A stretch of DNA of 19,492 nt from VBDM01 sp035702665 (GTDB taxonomy: Bacteria > Pseudomonadota > Gammaproteobacteria > Burkholderiales > SG8-39), in assembly GCA_035702665.1 (NCBI GenBank), contig DASSQD010000137.1, forward strand, positions 1-19,492, written 5' to 3'. Below the pieces are notes generated by a model, which was given only the letters and a program-made list of their open reading frames with translations, was not told the DNA's origin and did not search any database. Position numbers and translations under genes: made by a program. Below are positions 1 through 6,342 of this stretch, in pieces. Position 1 is the stretch's first letter, and each line of letters starts with the position of its first letter.

Positions 1-201
1 TTTCCCTCGGGACATACGCTGCACGCGGTCGCCTTTTCGATGGTGGCCATCTCGTTCTATCCCGCGCTCGCGTGGCTGCTGGTGCCCTTCACGCTGCTCG
101 TGGCGTCGTCGCGGGTCGTGCTCGGCCTGCACTATCCCAGCGACGTGCTCGCCGGCGCGGCGCTGGGCGCGATAATCGCCCTGGCCAGCCTCGCGTTCTA
201 G
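1..201 (+). CDS. PAP2-family phosphatase, C-terminal fragment (5' end outside window)
   Basis: The reading frame is open from base 1 to the TAG at 199-201 and gives the last 66 residues of a membrane phosphatase. Two signature motifs of the PAP2/lipid phosphate phosphatase family are visible. PSGHT at residues 2-6 of the fragment is the second motif. SRVVLGLHYPSD, about residues 36-47, is the third motif, with the conserved Arg, the nucleophile-activating His and the Asp. The segments between and after them are strongly hydrophobic, as expected for transmembrane helices. Members of this family remove phosphate from phosphatidic acid, undecaprenyl pyrophosphate or other lipid phosphates at the membrane. 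The substrate cannot be told from this fragment. It lies 99 bp upstream of phoR on the same strand, so a link to phosphate or lipid metabolism is possible but inferred. Confidence 0.88.
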   Translation, partial: FPSGHTLHAVAFSMVAISFYPALAWLLVPFTLLVASSRVVLGLHYPSDVLAGAALGAIIALASLAF

Positions 202-226
202 TCGCTTCCTCGTACCGTCCGATAGC

Positions 227-247
227 TTCGCGCGCCGCCGGCGCGAA
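227..247. other. Short hairpin between the PAP2 gene and phoR
   Basis: TTCGCGC (227-233) and GCGCGAA (241-247) form a 7-bp stem with a 7-nt loop, 25 bp after the PAP2 stop. No T-tract follows. It may be a weak or Rho-assisted terminator, or simply GC-rich sequence. Confidence 0.3.
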
Positions 248-264
248 AGTCGCCGGAATGTTCA

Positions 265-273
265 TGCGATAAT
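265..273 (+). promoter_or_regulatory. Candidate extended -10 promoter for phoR
   Basis: TGCGATAAT matches the extended -10 form TGn-TATAAT with one change, 27 bp before the phoR ATG. I see no good -35 box, as is common with extended -10 promoters. A nearly identical 12-mer (TGCAATAATCGG) sits before the RidA gene at 9163-9174. Confidence 0.35.
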
Positions 274-300
274 CGGCTTCGCCATGCGAGGCGATGTGGA

Positions 301-1623
301 ATGAGCAATATCCTCCTCAGAAGCGCAATAGCCGCTCTCGTCCTGGCGGCCCTGGCGTACGGGGCCGGCGTCCTCTTCGGCCACGACTGGGGCTGGGCGC
401 TGCTCTCCGTGGCGTACCTCGCGCTGCTCCTGCATCACGTGCGGCATCTTCACCTCCTGAGCCGATGGGTGTCGCGCTCGCTCGCCGAGTCCGTCCCGGA
501 GGGCACCGGCGCGTGGCGGGACGTCTTCACGCTGCTCTATCGCAGGCAGCGCGCGGAAATCGCCGAGCGTCGCAAGCTCGCGCGCTCGCTCGCACGCTCG
601 CGCCAGGCGGGCCGCGCACTTCCCTATGGGGTGGCCATCATCGATTCCGAGTACCGAATCGTCTGGTGCAACGATTCCTGCGAGGCGCACTTTGGCATCG
701 ACTTCGAGGCCGATATCGGGCAACCGATCACGTATCTCGTCCGCCAGCCCGAATTCGTCGAGTACGTCAGCGCCGAGGATTTTTCCAAGCCGATGCAGCT
801 CAAGACCGGGCGCGACGGCCTGGTGCTGTCCGTGCAGTTCGTTCCCTACGTCGAGTCGCAGCGGCTGCTGCTCTCCCGCGACATCACGCAAGGCATCCGT
901 CTGGAGACCATGCGGCGGGACTTCGTCGCGAACGTATCCCACGAGCTGCGCACGCCGCTCACCGTGCTGGTCGGTTTCCTGGAGACGGTGCGGGAGCTCA
1001 AGCTCGACCCCGAGCGGTCGCGCGACTACCTGAATCTCATGGCCGAGCAGGGTCGCCGGATGCAGCGCATCATCGACGACCTCCTGACCCTGTCGACGCT
1101 CGAGTCGGCCCCCGAGCCGCCGCGCGACGAGCGCGTCGACGTCGCGCTCCTGCTCTCGCGCATCCGGAGCGAAGCCGTGGCGCTTTCCGCCGGACGCCAA
1201 CGGATCACGCTCGACGCCGAGCCGGGATTCGATCTGGTCGGCGCCGAGTCCGAGATCGCCAGCGCTCTCGGCAACCTCGCGAGCAACGCCGTCCGATACA
1301 CGCCTTCCGGCGGTGAGGTGCGTATTGTCTGGCGCGGCTCGCCGAAGGGCGCCGAATTCACGGTGGAGGACAACGGGGTCGGCATAGAAGCCGAGCACAT
1401 TCCGCGCCTCACCGAGCGGTTCTACCGTGTGGACCGCGGCCGCTCGCGCGAAACCGGCGGCACCGGCCTCGGGCTCGCGATTGTCAAGCACGCTCTGGCG
1501 CGGCACCAGGCGACCCTCGATATCGAGAGCACACCGGGGATCGGCAGCCGCTTCACCGCCAAGTTTCCGGCGCGCCGGGTCATCCCGGCGCGCACCCGCA
1601 CGGCCAACGACGCCGTTCTCTGA
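301..1623 (+). CDS. phoR: Phosphate-regulon type sensor histidine kinase PhoR
   Basis: This 440-residue membrane histidine kinase should autophosphorylate and pass phosphate to a PhoB-like response regulator. Two hydrophobic helices at about residues 5-27 and 29-50 anchor it with almost no periplasmic loop, the layout of PhoR. A PAS-like domain spans about 105-195. The HisKA motif SHELRTPLT places the phosphoacceptor at His214. The ATPase domain has an N box around Asn325/Asn329, a G1 box DNGVGI at 357-362 and a G2 box GGTGLGL at 386-392. The length is normal for PhoR (about 430-450). The start ATG follows a weak GAGG at 288-291. No phoB is adjacent: a PAP2 phosphatase gene lies upstream, and an acyltransferase follows where ppx, phoU or pst genes are often found. 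The kinase class is certain; the PhoR assignment is strong but rests on architecture and motifs. Confidence 0.88.
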   Translation: MSNILLRSAIAALVLAALAYGAGVLFGHDWGWALLSVAYLALLLHHVRHLHLLSRWVSRSLAESVPEGTGAWRDVFTLLYRRQRAEIAERRKLARSLARSRQAGRALPYGVAIIDSEYRIVWCNDSCEAHFGIDFEADIGQPITYLVRQPEFVEYVSAEDFSKPMQLKTGRDGLVLSVQFVPYVESQRLLLSRDITQGIRLETMRRDFVANVSHELRTPLTVLVGFLETVRELKLDPERSRDYLNLMAEQGRRMQRIIDDLLTLSTLESAPEPPRDERVDVALLLSRIRSEAVALSAGRQRITLDAEPGFDLVGAESEIASALGNLASNAVRYTPSGGEVRIVWRGSPKGAEFTVEDNGVGIEAEHIPRLTERFYRVDRGRSRETGGTGLGLAIVKHALARHQATLDIESTPGIGSRFTAKFPARRVIPARTRTANDAVL

Positions 1624-1725
1624 AACAAATCGGCAACGCGGGATTCACGCTGGCGTAAAGCCGCGAATCTAGGCTTGCGCCCCGAAAGGGCGCGCATTCA
1701 CGCGCCGACTCTTCGGAGGGCGCAG

Positions 1726-2829
1726 ATGAATCAGGTACACATGCTGTTGGCGCAGGGCGGAGCCCTGTCGATCAAGCCGCTCCCGCGCATCGCGGGCCTC
1801 GTCGAGGACCGGTTGAGGCGCGTGCTCGCGGGGCTCGCACCGGCCCGATTTCCGACCGCGCGCGCCGCGCGGGGCGGTCAGGTGTCCCTCTCCCCCGCGG
1901 TTCCGGAGGCGCTCCTCAAGGCCGAAGTCGAGGCGCTTCCCGCGAAACAGCGTCTGGTCGAGAGCGGCCGGTACCTGATTGTGTATGCGCGGGCGGCGCA
2001 GATTCCGTGGTGCCTGCAGGAGATTGGCCGGCTGCGCGAGCTGACATTCCGCGCCGCAGGCGAGGGCACGGGGAGGTCGTCCGACGTCGACCTCTTCGAC
2101 GCATACTACCTGCACCTGTTCCTGTGGGACCGGCAGGCCAGCACCATCGTCGGCGCCTACCGCATGGGCCTTGCCGACGAGATTCTCGCCCGGTACGGAA
2201 AGCGCGGTCTGTACACGCAATCCCTGTTCAAATACGGGCCGCGGCTCCTGCACAATCTCAACCCGGCGATAGAGCTCGGGCGCTCGTTCGTTCGCGTCGA
2301 GTACCAGCGCGGCTTCTCGCCGCTGCTGCTCCTGTGGCGCGGGATCGGGCAATTCATCCTGCGCTCGCCCCACTATGCGGTCCTGTTCGGGCCGGTCAGC
2401 ATCAGCAACAGCTACGCGCCCATTTCGCGTGAGCTGATGGTCGACTATCTTCGCGCGAACAACAGCGAAGCCAGGCTCGCCAAGCACGTGAAGCCCCGGC
2501 GGCCGTTCCGGGTCGATCGCTCGAAAATCAGAAAGCAAGTGGAAACCGCCGATCTGAAGGACATCGAACACCTGTCGCGCGTGATCGCGCGGATCGAGCA
2601 CGACAGCAAGGGAGTGCCGATCCTGCTCAAGCAATATCTGAAGCTCGGAGGCAGGCTGCTGGGGTTCAACGCCGACGATCAGTTCAGCGACGCGCTGGAC
2701 GGCCTCGTGGTGGTCGATCTGCGGGCCTCGGAGCGGCGGGTGCTGGCGCGCTACATGGGCGACGACGGGGCCGCGGTTTTTTTCGCCTTCCACGGCGCGC
2801 AGCCCGATGTCCTCCGCCAGGCGTCGTAA
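1726..2829 (+). CDS. GNAT/OlsB-like N-acyltransferase (COG3176 'hemolysin-like' family)
   Basis: The product is 367 residues. The ATG at 1726 is preferred over one at 1675 because GGAGGG sits 5 bp upstream (1715-1720). The core, about residues 85-230, reads as the acyl-ACP-dependent GNAT fold of the ornithine-lipid synthase OlsB and COG3176 proteins. It shows RLRELTFR (102-109), LFDAYYLHLFLWD (123-135), IVGAYRMG (141-148), ELGRSFV (183-189), QRGFSPLLLLWRGI and LFGPVSIS (220-227). OlsB-type enzymes transfer a 3-hydroxyacyl chain from acyl carrier protein to the alpha-amino group of ornithine; relatives acylate other amino acids. About 70 N-terminal residues and 130 C-terminal residues lie outside the core, so it is longer than OlsB (about 300). 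No OlsA or PlsC-like gene is adjacent. The substrate is therefore unproven. It lies 102 bp after phoR and ends at a strong terminator. Confidence 0.75.
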   Translation: MNQVHMLLAQGGALSIKPLPRIAGLVEDRLRRVLAGLAPARFPTARAARGGQVSLSPAVPEALLKAEVEALPAKQRLVESGRYLIVYARAAQIPWCLQEIGRLRELTFRAAGEGTGRSSDVDLFDAYYLHLFLWDRQASTIVGAYRMGLADEILARYGKRGLYTQSLFKYGPRLLHNLNPAIELGRSFVRVEYQRGFSPLLLLWRGIGQFILRSPHYAVLFGPVSISNSYAPISRELMVDYLRANNSEARLAKHVKPRRPFRVDRSKIRKQVETADLKDIEHLSRVIARIEHDSKGVPILLKQYLKLGGRLLGFNADDQFSDALDGLVVVDLRASERRVLARYMGDDGAAVFFAFHGAQPDVLRQAS

Positions 2830-2921
2830 GCGATATCGCCGACGCGTGTAACCGGACTGTAGCAATCGCCCTGTATGCTGCACCACGCCTCTCCTCGAGG
2901 CTCAGCATCACTCCTCCCTCC

Positions 2922-2951
2922 GCGCCCGTCCTCTGACGGGCGCTTTTTTTT
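2922..2951 (+). terminator. Rho-independent terminator after the acyltransferase gene
   Basis: A perfect 9-bp stem is formed by GCGCCCGTC (2922-2930) and GACGGGCGC (2935-2943) with a 4-nt CTCT loop. Eight T residues follow at 2944-2951. It separates the acyltransferase from the downstream phosphoesterase, which must therefore have its own promoter in 2952-3046. Confidence 0.93.
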
Positions 2952-3046
2952 CCGGCTTCTCGGCGGATGTCACGCGTCGGAAACATCGCCGACCTAGCCT
3001 TGCGGCCAACCGGAGACCGGGGACGACAGAGGATGCAGGACGAACC

Positions 3047-3823
3047 ATGACTCGAATCCGCGCATTGTTTCTTTCGGACATCCATCTGGGCTCGCGCGCG
3101 TGCCGGGCGGAGCGCCTGCTTTCCTTCCTCAAGCAGTTCGAGTGCGGGACGGTCTTCCTGCTCGGCGACATCGTCGACTTCTGCGCTCTGAAGCGGGGCG
3201 TGTACTGGCCCGAGAGCCACAACACCGTCGTGCAGAAACTGCTGCGCTTGGCGCGGCACGGAGTGAGGATCTACTACATCCCCGGAAATCATGACGAGGC
3301 CCTCACCGACTACCTCGATTCCTCGTTCGGGAACGTCAGGGTGAAGAGGGCCCACGTGCACGTCGCCGCCGACGGCAAGCGCTACGCGCTCCTTCACGGC
3401 GATCAGTACGACCAGGTGACGACTTGCGCGCGCTGGCTGTCGGTTCTCGGCGATGCGTCGTACAACCTGCTCGTCCACCTGAACCGCGCGCTCTCCTGGG
3501 CGCGGCGCAAGCTGCGTCTGGGCGGGCACTGGTCGCTCGCGGACTACGTGCACGGCGCCGCGAGCTTCATCTCGGGGTTCGAGCTCGCTGTCGCGCGCCA
3601 CGGAAAGGCGATGCAGGTCGACGGCGTGATCTGCGGGCACATCCACACGCCGGCGATCAAGCGGCTGGACGGAGTGCTCTACCTCAACTGCGGCGACTGG
3701 GTGGACAGCTGCACGGCGATCGTCGAGCACCTCGACGGCAGGATGGAGCTGGTGCGCCACGCTTCCGCGGGGGACAAACCGGGCGGGCGTTCGGAGGAGA
3801 TCCCCGAAGCGGTCGGCGCCTGA
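3047..3823 (+). CDS. Calcineurin-like metallophosphoesterase, LpxH/PlcP-like
   Basis: This is a cytoplasmic dinuclear-metal phosphoesterase of 258 residues. All metal-binding motifs are present in order: SDIHLG (Asp11, His13), GDIVDF (Asp41), GNHDE (Asn81), LHGDQYD (His117) and CGHIHTP (His198, His200). The match pattern, including the YWPESHNTVVQKLLR stretch and NCGDWVDSCTAIVEH near the end, is that of the COG2908 branch. This branch is usually named UDP-2,3-diacylglucosamine diphosphatase, but it also contains the PlcP phospholipases C that degrade membrane phospholipids when phosphate is scarce (described in Sinorhizobium). From sequence alone I cannot choose between a lipid A step and phospholipid turnover. 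The nearby phoR and OlsB-like genes favour the latter. AGGA at 3037-3040 is the ribosome site. The gene ends 7 bp from the stop of a convergent transporter gene. Confidence 0.82.
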   Translation: MTRIRALFLSDIHLGSRACRAERLLSFLKQFECGTVFLLGDIVDFCALKRGVYWPESHNTVVQKLLRLARHGVRIYYIPGNHDEALTDYLDSSFGNVRVKRAHVHVAADGKRYALLHGDQYDQVTTCARWLSVLGDASYNLLVHLNRALSWARRKLRLGGHWSLADYVHGAASFISGFELAVARHGKAMQVDGVICGHIHTPAIKRLDGVLYLNCGDWVDSCTAIVEHLDGRMELVRHASAGDKPGGRSEEIPEAVGA

Positions 3824-3830
3824 CTCGCGC

Positions 3831-5081
3831 CTAGGCCCTCAGCTTGGCGTGCCGCCTGCCGAGCCAGAGGCCGACCGCAAGCCAGAGCAAGGCCCCGGGA
3901 ATCGCCGCCGCCGCGAGGCCGGTAAGGCTCAAGCCGAGCCCTTTCAGGGCCGCGTAGACCCAGCCACTGGCGGCGTCCCCGGCGCGCAGTACGACGGTAT
4001 CGATGAAATTCTTCGATTTGTACTTCGCCTCCCGCGTGAGCACGGTAAACAGCATTTCGCGTGCAGGCCGCGCCACGGCGTAGTCGGCCGCCCGGCGCAG
4101 AACCTGGAAGGCGACCAGCACGGCGAGTACCGGCGCCAGGCCGATGGCGCCGAACCCCGCCAGCCCCAGCGCCGGCAGCAGCGCCAGGGCCACGCCGACG
4201 CCGAGCTTTTCGACCACCTTCCGAACGAGGAAGAGCTGGCCCAGCAAGGTGAGCACGTTGACCGAAAGATCCATATGCGCGAAAAGCGCGGTGCGTTGCG
4301 CCGAATCGGGGTAGGCCGCGGCCACCAGGCGCGCAAGCTCGAGGTAGGCAAAACCGAAGATCACGGTGTACAGCAGGACGTACGCGACGATGCCGAGAAG
4401 ATAGGGCGAGCGCAGGATGACCGCGATTCCCGACCAGGTCGTGCCGCCGATCGAGTCGGCGGGCCCGCTCGTGTGGGAGCCGCCTCCGGCGCGGCGCACC
4501 AGCGCCTGCACGCAGCCGAGGGCGAGCGTCAGGAACAGACAGGACACGAGCAGCAGTCGGGCCGTCCCCAGCGGCGCCGCAAGCGATGCCGTGAGCGTCG
4601 GCCCCGCCAGCGCACCGCAGCTTCCGCCGGCGGAAATGAAGCCGAACAGGCGCGCCGCCTGGGAGGGCCTGAACAGATCGGTCATCAGGCTCCAGAAGAG
4701 CGACACGACAAAGAGGTTGAATACGCTGACCCACACGAAGAAGGCTTGCGCGACCGCGCGTGCATGGGCGCCGCCCGAGAACAGCGCGTAGAAGGCGAGC
4801 ACGTTGACGATGAAGAACAGGTAGCTCCAGGGCACGAGGCGCCGGCGCGGCAGCCGCGACGCGGCGAACCCGAAGACGGGCACGACTGCGAGCATGGCCA
4901 CGAACGTGACGGAGAACAGCCACGGCAGATTCTCGACACCGCCCTCCACCCCCATTTCGTCGCGTAAGGGCCTCAGGACGTAGTAACCGCAGAGGAGGCA
5001 GAAGAAACACGCGAAAGACCAGCACGAAACCCCGATTTCGCCCGGTTCCGCCCCCGCTATGCGGCTTAGCGCACGGATCAT
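3831..5081 (-). CDS. ATP/ADP-translocase-like MFS transporter
   Basis: A 416-residue integral membrane protein with about 11-12 hydrophobic segments. The start resembles the bacterial branch of the ATP:ADP antiporter (AAA/NTT) family, with GYYVLRPLRDEMGV at about residues 32-45 followed by a helix-rich body. The characteristic soluble stretch REAKYKSKNFIDTVVLRAGD lies in the C-terminal third. Classical NTTs of parasites exchange ATP for ADP and have about 500 residues. This shorter form occurs in free-living proteobacteria, and its substrate is not established to my knowledge. The ATG at 5079-5081 gives the natural N terminus; no better alternative is evident. It is transcribed away from the secreted repeat-protein gene at 5191 and converges on the phosphoesterase gene. 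No operon partner is seen. Confidence 0.75.
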   Translation of the reverse strand: MIRALSRIAGAEPGEIGVSCWSFACFFCLLCGYYVLRPLRDEMGVEGGVENLPWLFSVTFVAMLAVVPVFGFAASRLPRRRLVPWSYLFFIVNVLAFYALFSGGAHARAVAQAFFVWVSVFNLFVVSLFWSLMTDLFRPSQAARLFGFISAGGSCGALAGPTLTASLAAPLGTARLLLVSCLFLTLALGCVQALVRRAGGGSHTSGPADSIGGTTWSGIAVILRSPYLLGIVAYVLLYTVIFGFAYLELARLVAAAYPDSAQRTALFAHMDLSVNVLTLLGQLFLVRKVVEKLGVGVALALLPALGLAGFGAIGLAPVLAVLVAFQVLRRAADYAVARPAREMLFTVLTREAKYKSKNFIDTVVLRAGDAASGWVYAALKGLGLSLTGLAAAAIPGALLWLAVGLWLGRRHAKLRA

Positions 5082-5127
5082 GGGTCATCCTAGCAGCCGG
5101 CGGCGGTAAAAAGTCACACCCCTGCCC

Positions 5128-5143
5128 TGGCATCCCTCTTGCT
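5128..5143 (+). promoter_or_regulatory. Sigma-54 (RpoN) -24/-12 promoter for the secreted repeat-protein gene
   Basis: TGGCATCCCTCTTGCT matches the sigma-54 consensus TGGCAC-N5-TTGCW at every fixed position except C6, which is T. The invariant GG (5129-5130) and GC (5141-5142) have exactly the required spacing. Transcription should start near 5154, giving a 5' leader of about 37 nt before the ATG at 5191. The enhancer-binding protein site is not recognised. It would lie in the start of the divergent transporter gene. Confidence 0.75.
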
Positions 5144-5190
5144 CTGGTTGTGGTGTACGGATTTCAACCGATTCGAAAGGGAGGACTGCT

Positions 5191-5634
5191 ATGAGCAAGA
5201 GCAAAATTCTGGCACTGGTTTCTGTGATCGGGCTCATCGTTTCGCCCGCGGCGTTCAGCTTCGACTCGAAGGCCGGCGCGAAGGACAGTTCGTTCTGCGT
5301 GCTTGGCGAGAAGCTCGACAGCGGCCTGGGCGACCTGGCCTCGAGCTACACCGCAGCGGAATTCCAGCGCGGCAAAGCGATTGCCGGCGAGAAGCTCGAC
5401 AGCGGGCTGGGACAGTTGGCGTCCGACTACACGGGCGCCGAATTCCGGCGCAACCACGTCGCAGGCGAGAAGCTCGACAGCGGCCTGGGCGACCTGGCTT
5501 CGAGCTACACCGCGGCGGAATTCCAGCGCGTGCACGTGGCGGGCGAGTCCCTGGACAGCGGGCTAGGCGATCTGCCGCCCAGCTACACGGCCGTGGAATT
5601 CCAGTCGAACACCCGGGTGATCGCGGCGCGCTAG
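5191..5634 (+). CDS. Small secreted protein with four tandem 26-residue repeats
   Basis: A 147-residue protein with a Sec signal peptide: lysines at 3 and 5, a hydrophobic core at 6-17, and a probable cleavage after the AFS stretch near 23. A short linker leads to four tandem repeats at residues 39-65, 66-91, 92-117 and 118 to about 143. Each starts G-E-(K/S)-L-D-S-G-L-G-(D/Q)-L, continues (A/P)-x-x-Y-T-x-x-E-F-(Q/R), and the first three end in alanine just before the next GE. The single mature cysteine is Cys36, before the repeats. No catalytic motif is evident. I recall single GE-x-(L/I)-DSGLG-x-L motifs in small betaproteobacterial exported proteins, but I know of no assigned function. AAGGGAGG (5177-5184) is a strong ribosome site 6 bp before the ATG, and a sigma-54 promoter lies upstream. 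A periplasmic or extracellular structural or binding role is a guess. Confidence 0.8.
   Translation: MSKSKILALVSVIGLIVSPAAFSFDSKAGAKDSSFCVLGEKLDSGLGDLASSYTAAEFQRGKAIAGEKLDSGLGQLASDYTGAEFRRNHVAGEKLDSGLGDLASSYTAAEFQRVHVAGESLDSGLGDLPPSYTAVEFQSNTRVIAAR
5305..5619 (+). repeat. Four in-frame tandem repeats, 78-81 bp unit
   Basis: Units begin at 5305, 5386, 5464 and 5542, each opening with GGCGAGAAGCTCGACAGCGG or a close variant. Units 1 and 3 are nearly identical over the first 66 bp. Unit 1 is one codon longer than units 2 and 3. Unit 4 is the most diverged (Lys to Ser, Ala-Ser to Pro-Pro). The high identity of 1 and 3 suggests recent duplication or gene conversion. Confidence 0.9.
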
Positions 5635-5643
5635 CAGTCTGAC

Positions 5644-5674
5644 GAGGTTTGGACCGGCGGCGCCTCCAAACCTC
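5644..5674. other. 10-bp inverted repeat after the repeat-protein gene
   Basis: GAGGTTTGGA (5644-5653) pairs perfectly with TCCAAACCTC (5665-5674) around an 11-nt GC-rich loop. It begins 9 bp after the repeat-protein stop. No T-tract follows on either strand, so it may stabilise an mRNA 3' end or work with the next hairpin. Confidence 0.6.
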
Positions 5675-5684
5675 CGCCACCAAG

Positions 5685-5724
5685 GAACGGCTGGTCGCCC
5701 TCAGGGCGCCAGCCGTTCGATTTT
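5685..5724 (+). terminator. Probable terminator of the repeat-protein gene, overlapping the pdxH 3' end
   Basis: GAACGGCTGG (5685-5694) pairs perfectly with CCAGCCGTTC (5709-5718), and the interior CGCCCT/AGGGCG can extend the stem. GATTTT follows on the plus strand. The right arm and the interior contain the last codons and stop of pdxH on the minus strand, so it may also act for pdxH. Confidence 0.6.
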
Positions 5725-6333
5725 CCAGGCGCCCGCGGCTCTGCGGTAGCAGAGCCGGTCGTGGAGACGATCCTTGCGGCCCTGCCAGAATTCGAATCGC
5801 TCCGGCGCAAGGCGGCAGCCTCCCCAATCGGCCGGACGCGGCGGAGATTCGCCGAACCGCTTCGAAGCCTTTTCCAGTTCGCCCTCGAGCATTTCGCGGC
5901 TAGCGACAACCTCGCTTTGCGGCGAGATCGTGGCGGACAGCCGGCTTCCGAGAGGTCTGCTACGGAAGTACTCGTCGGACTCGGCCGACGACACCCGCGC
6001 CACGCTGCCTTCGATGCCGATCTGCCGCTCCAGCTCCGCCCAGCGGAAAAGCAGCATCGCGCGGGGGTTCTCCTCGAGCTCGCGGCCCTTGCGGCTACGG
6101 TAGTGGGTGTAGAAAACAAATCCGCGCGCGTCGAAGCCTTTCAGCAGCACGGTGCGCGCCGACGGCAGCCCGGTGCGCGTCGCGGTCGCCAGCGTCATCG
6201 CGTTGGGCAGCGCTATGCCGGAGCGCAGGGCTGCGTCGAACCAGGCGCCGAACTGCGCCAGCGGATCAGGGTCGAGATCCTTTTCGTGCAATCCGGCGCG
6301 CATGTATTCCTGACGCAGTGCGGCGAGGTCCAT
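5701..6333 (-). CDS. pdxH: Pyridoxamine/pyridoxine 5'-phosphate oxidase
   Basis: PdxH is a cytoplasmic FMN enzyme that oxidises pyridoxine or pyridoxamine phosphate to pyridoxal 5'-phosphate, using oxygen, in vitamin B6 synthesis and salvage. The 210-residue product matches the family in length (E. coli 218) and across its whole course. FMN and substrate motifs seen are RTVLLKGFD (60-68), FYTHYRSRKGREL (74-86), QIGIEG, EYFRSRPLGS (121-130), SPQS (137-140), WGGCRLAPERFEFWQGR (170-186) and RLHDR (189-193). It is the last gene of a minus-strand run: its ATG lies 9 bp after the stop of the MFS gene. No good ribosome site precedes it, so it may depend on translational coupling. Its 3' end overlaps a hairpin that probably terminates the convergent gene. 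Confidence 0.96.
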   Translation of the reverse strand: MDLAALRQEYMRAGLHEKDLDPDPLAQFGAWFDAALRSGIALPNAMTLATATRTGLPSARTVLLKGFDARGFVFYTHYRSRKGRELEENPRAMLLFRWAELERQIGIEGSVARVSSAESDEYFRSRPLGSRLSATISPQSEVVASREMLEGELEKASKRFGESPPRPADWGGCRLAPERFEFWQGRKDRLHDRLCYRRAAGAWKIERLAP

Positions 6334-6342
6334 GAGCGGATT

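Noticed and set aside
262..1506. Long minus-strand open frame opposite phoR (414 codons)
   Set aside because: phoR on the plus strand has every expected motif. The antisense translation has no recognisable domain and no ribosome site.
2857..2877. CTGTA...CTGTATG pair as a possible Pho box before the phosphoesterase gene
   Set aside because: The two half-sites are 14 bp apart instead of 11 and match CTGTCAT poorly. It also lies upstream of the terminator at 2922-2951.
1669..2886. Long minus-strand open frame opposite the acyltransferase (405 codons)
   Set aside because: It would cross the 3' flank of a gene with clear family motifs. The translation is typical antisense high-GC sequence.
5305..5619. 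CRISPR-like spaced repeats
   Set aside because: The repeats are contiguous, in frame, 78-81 bp long and encode protein, with no spacers.
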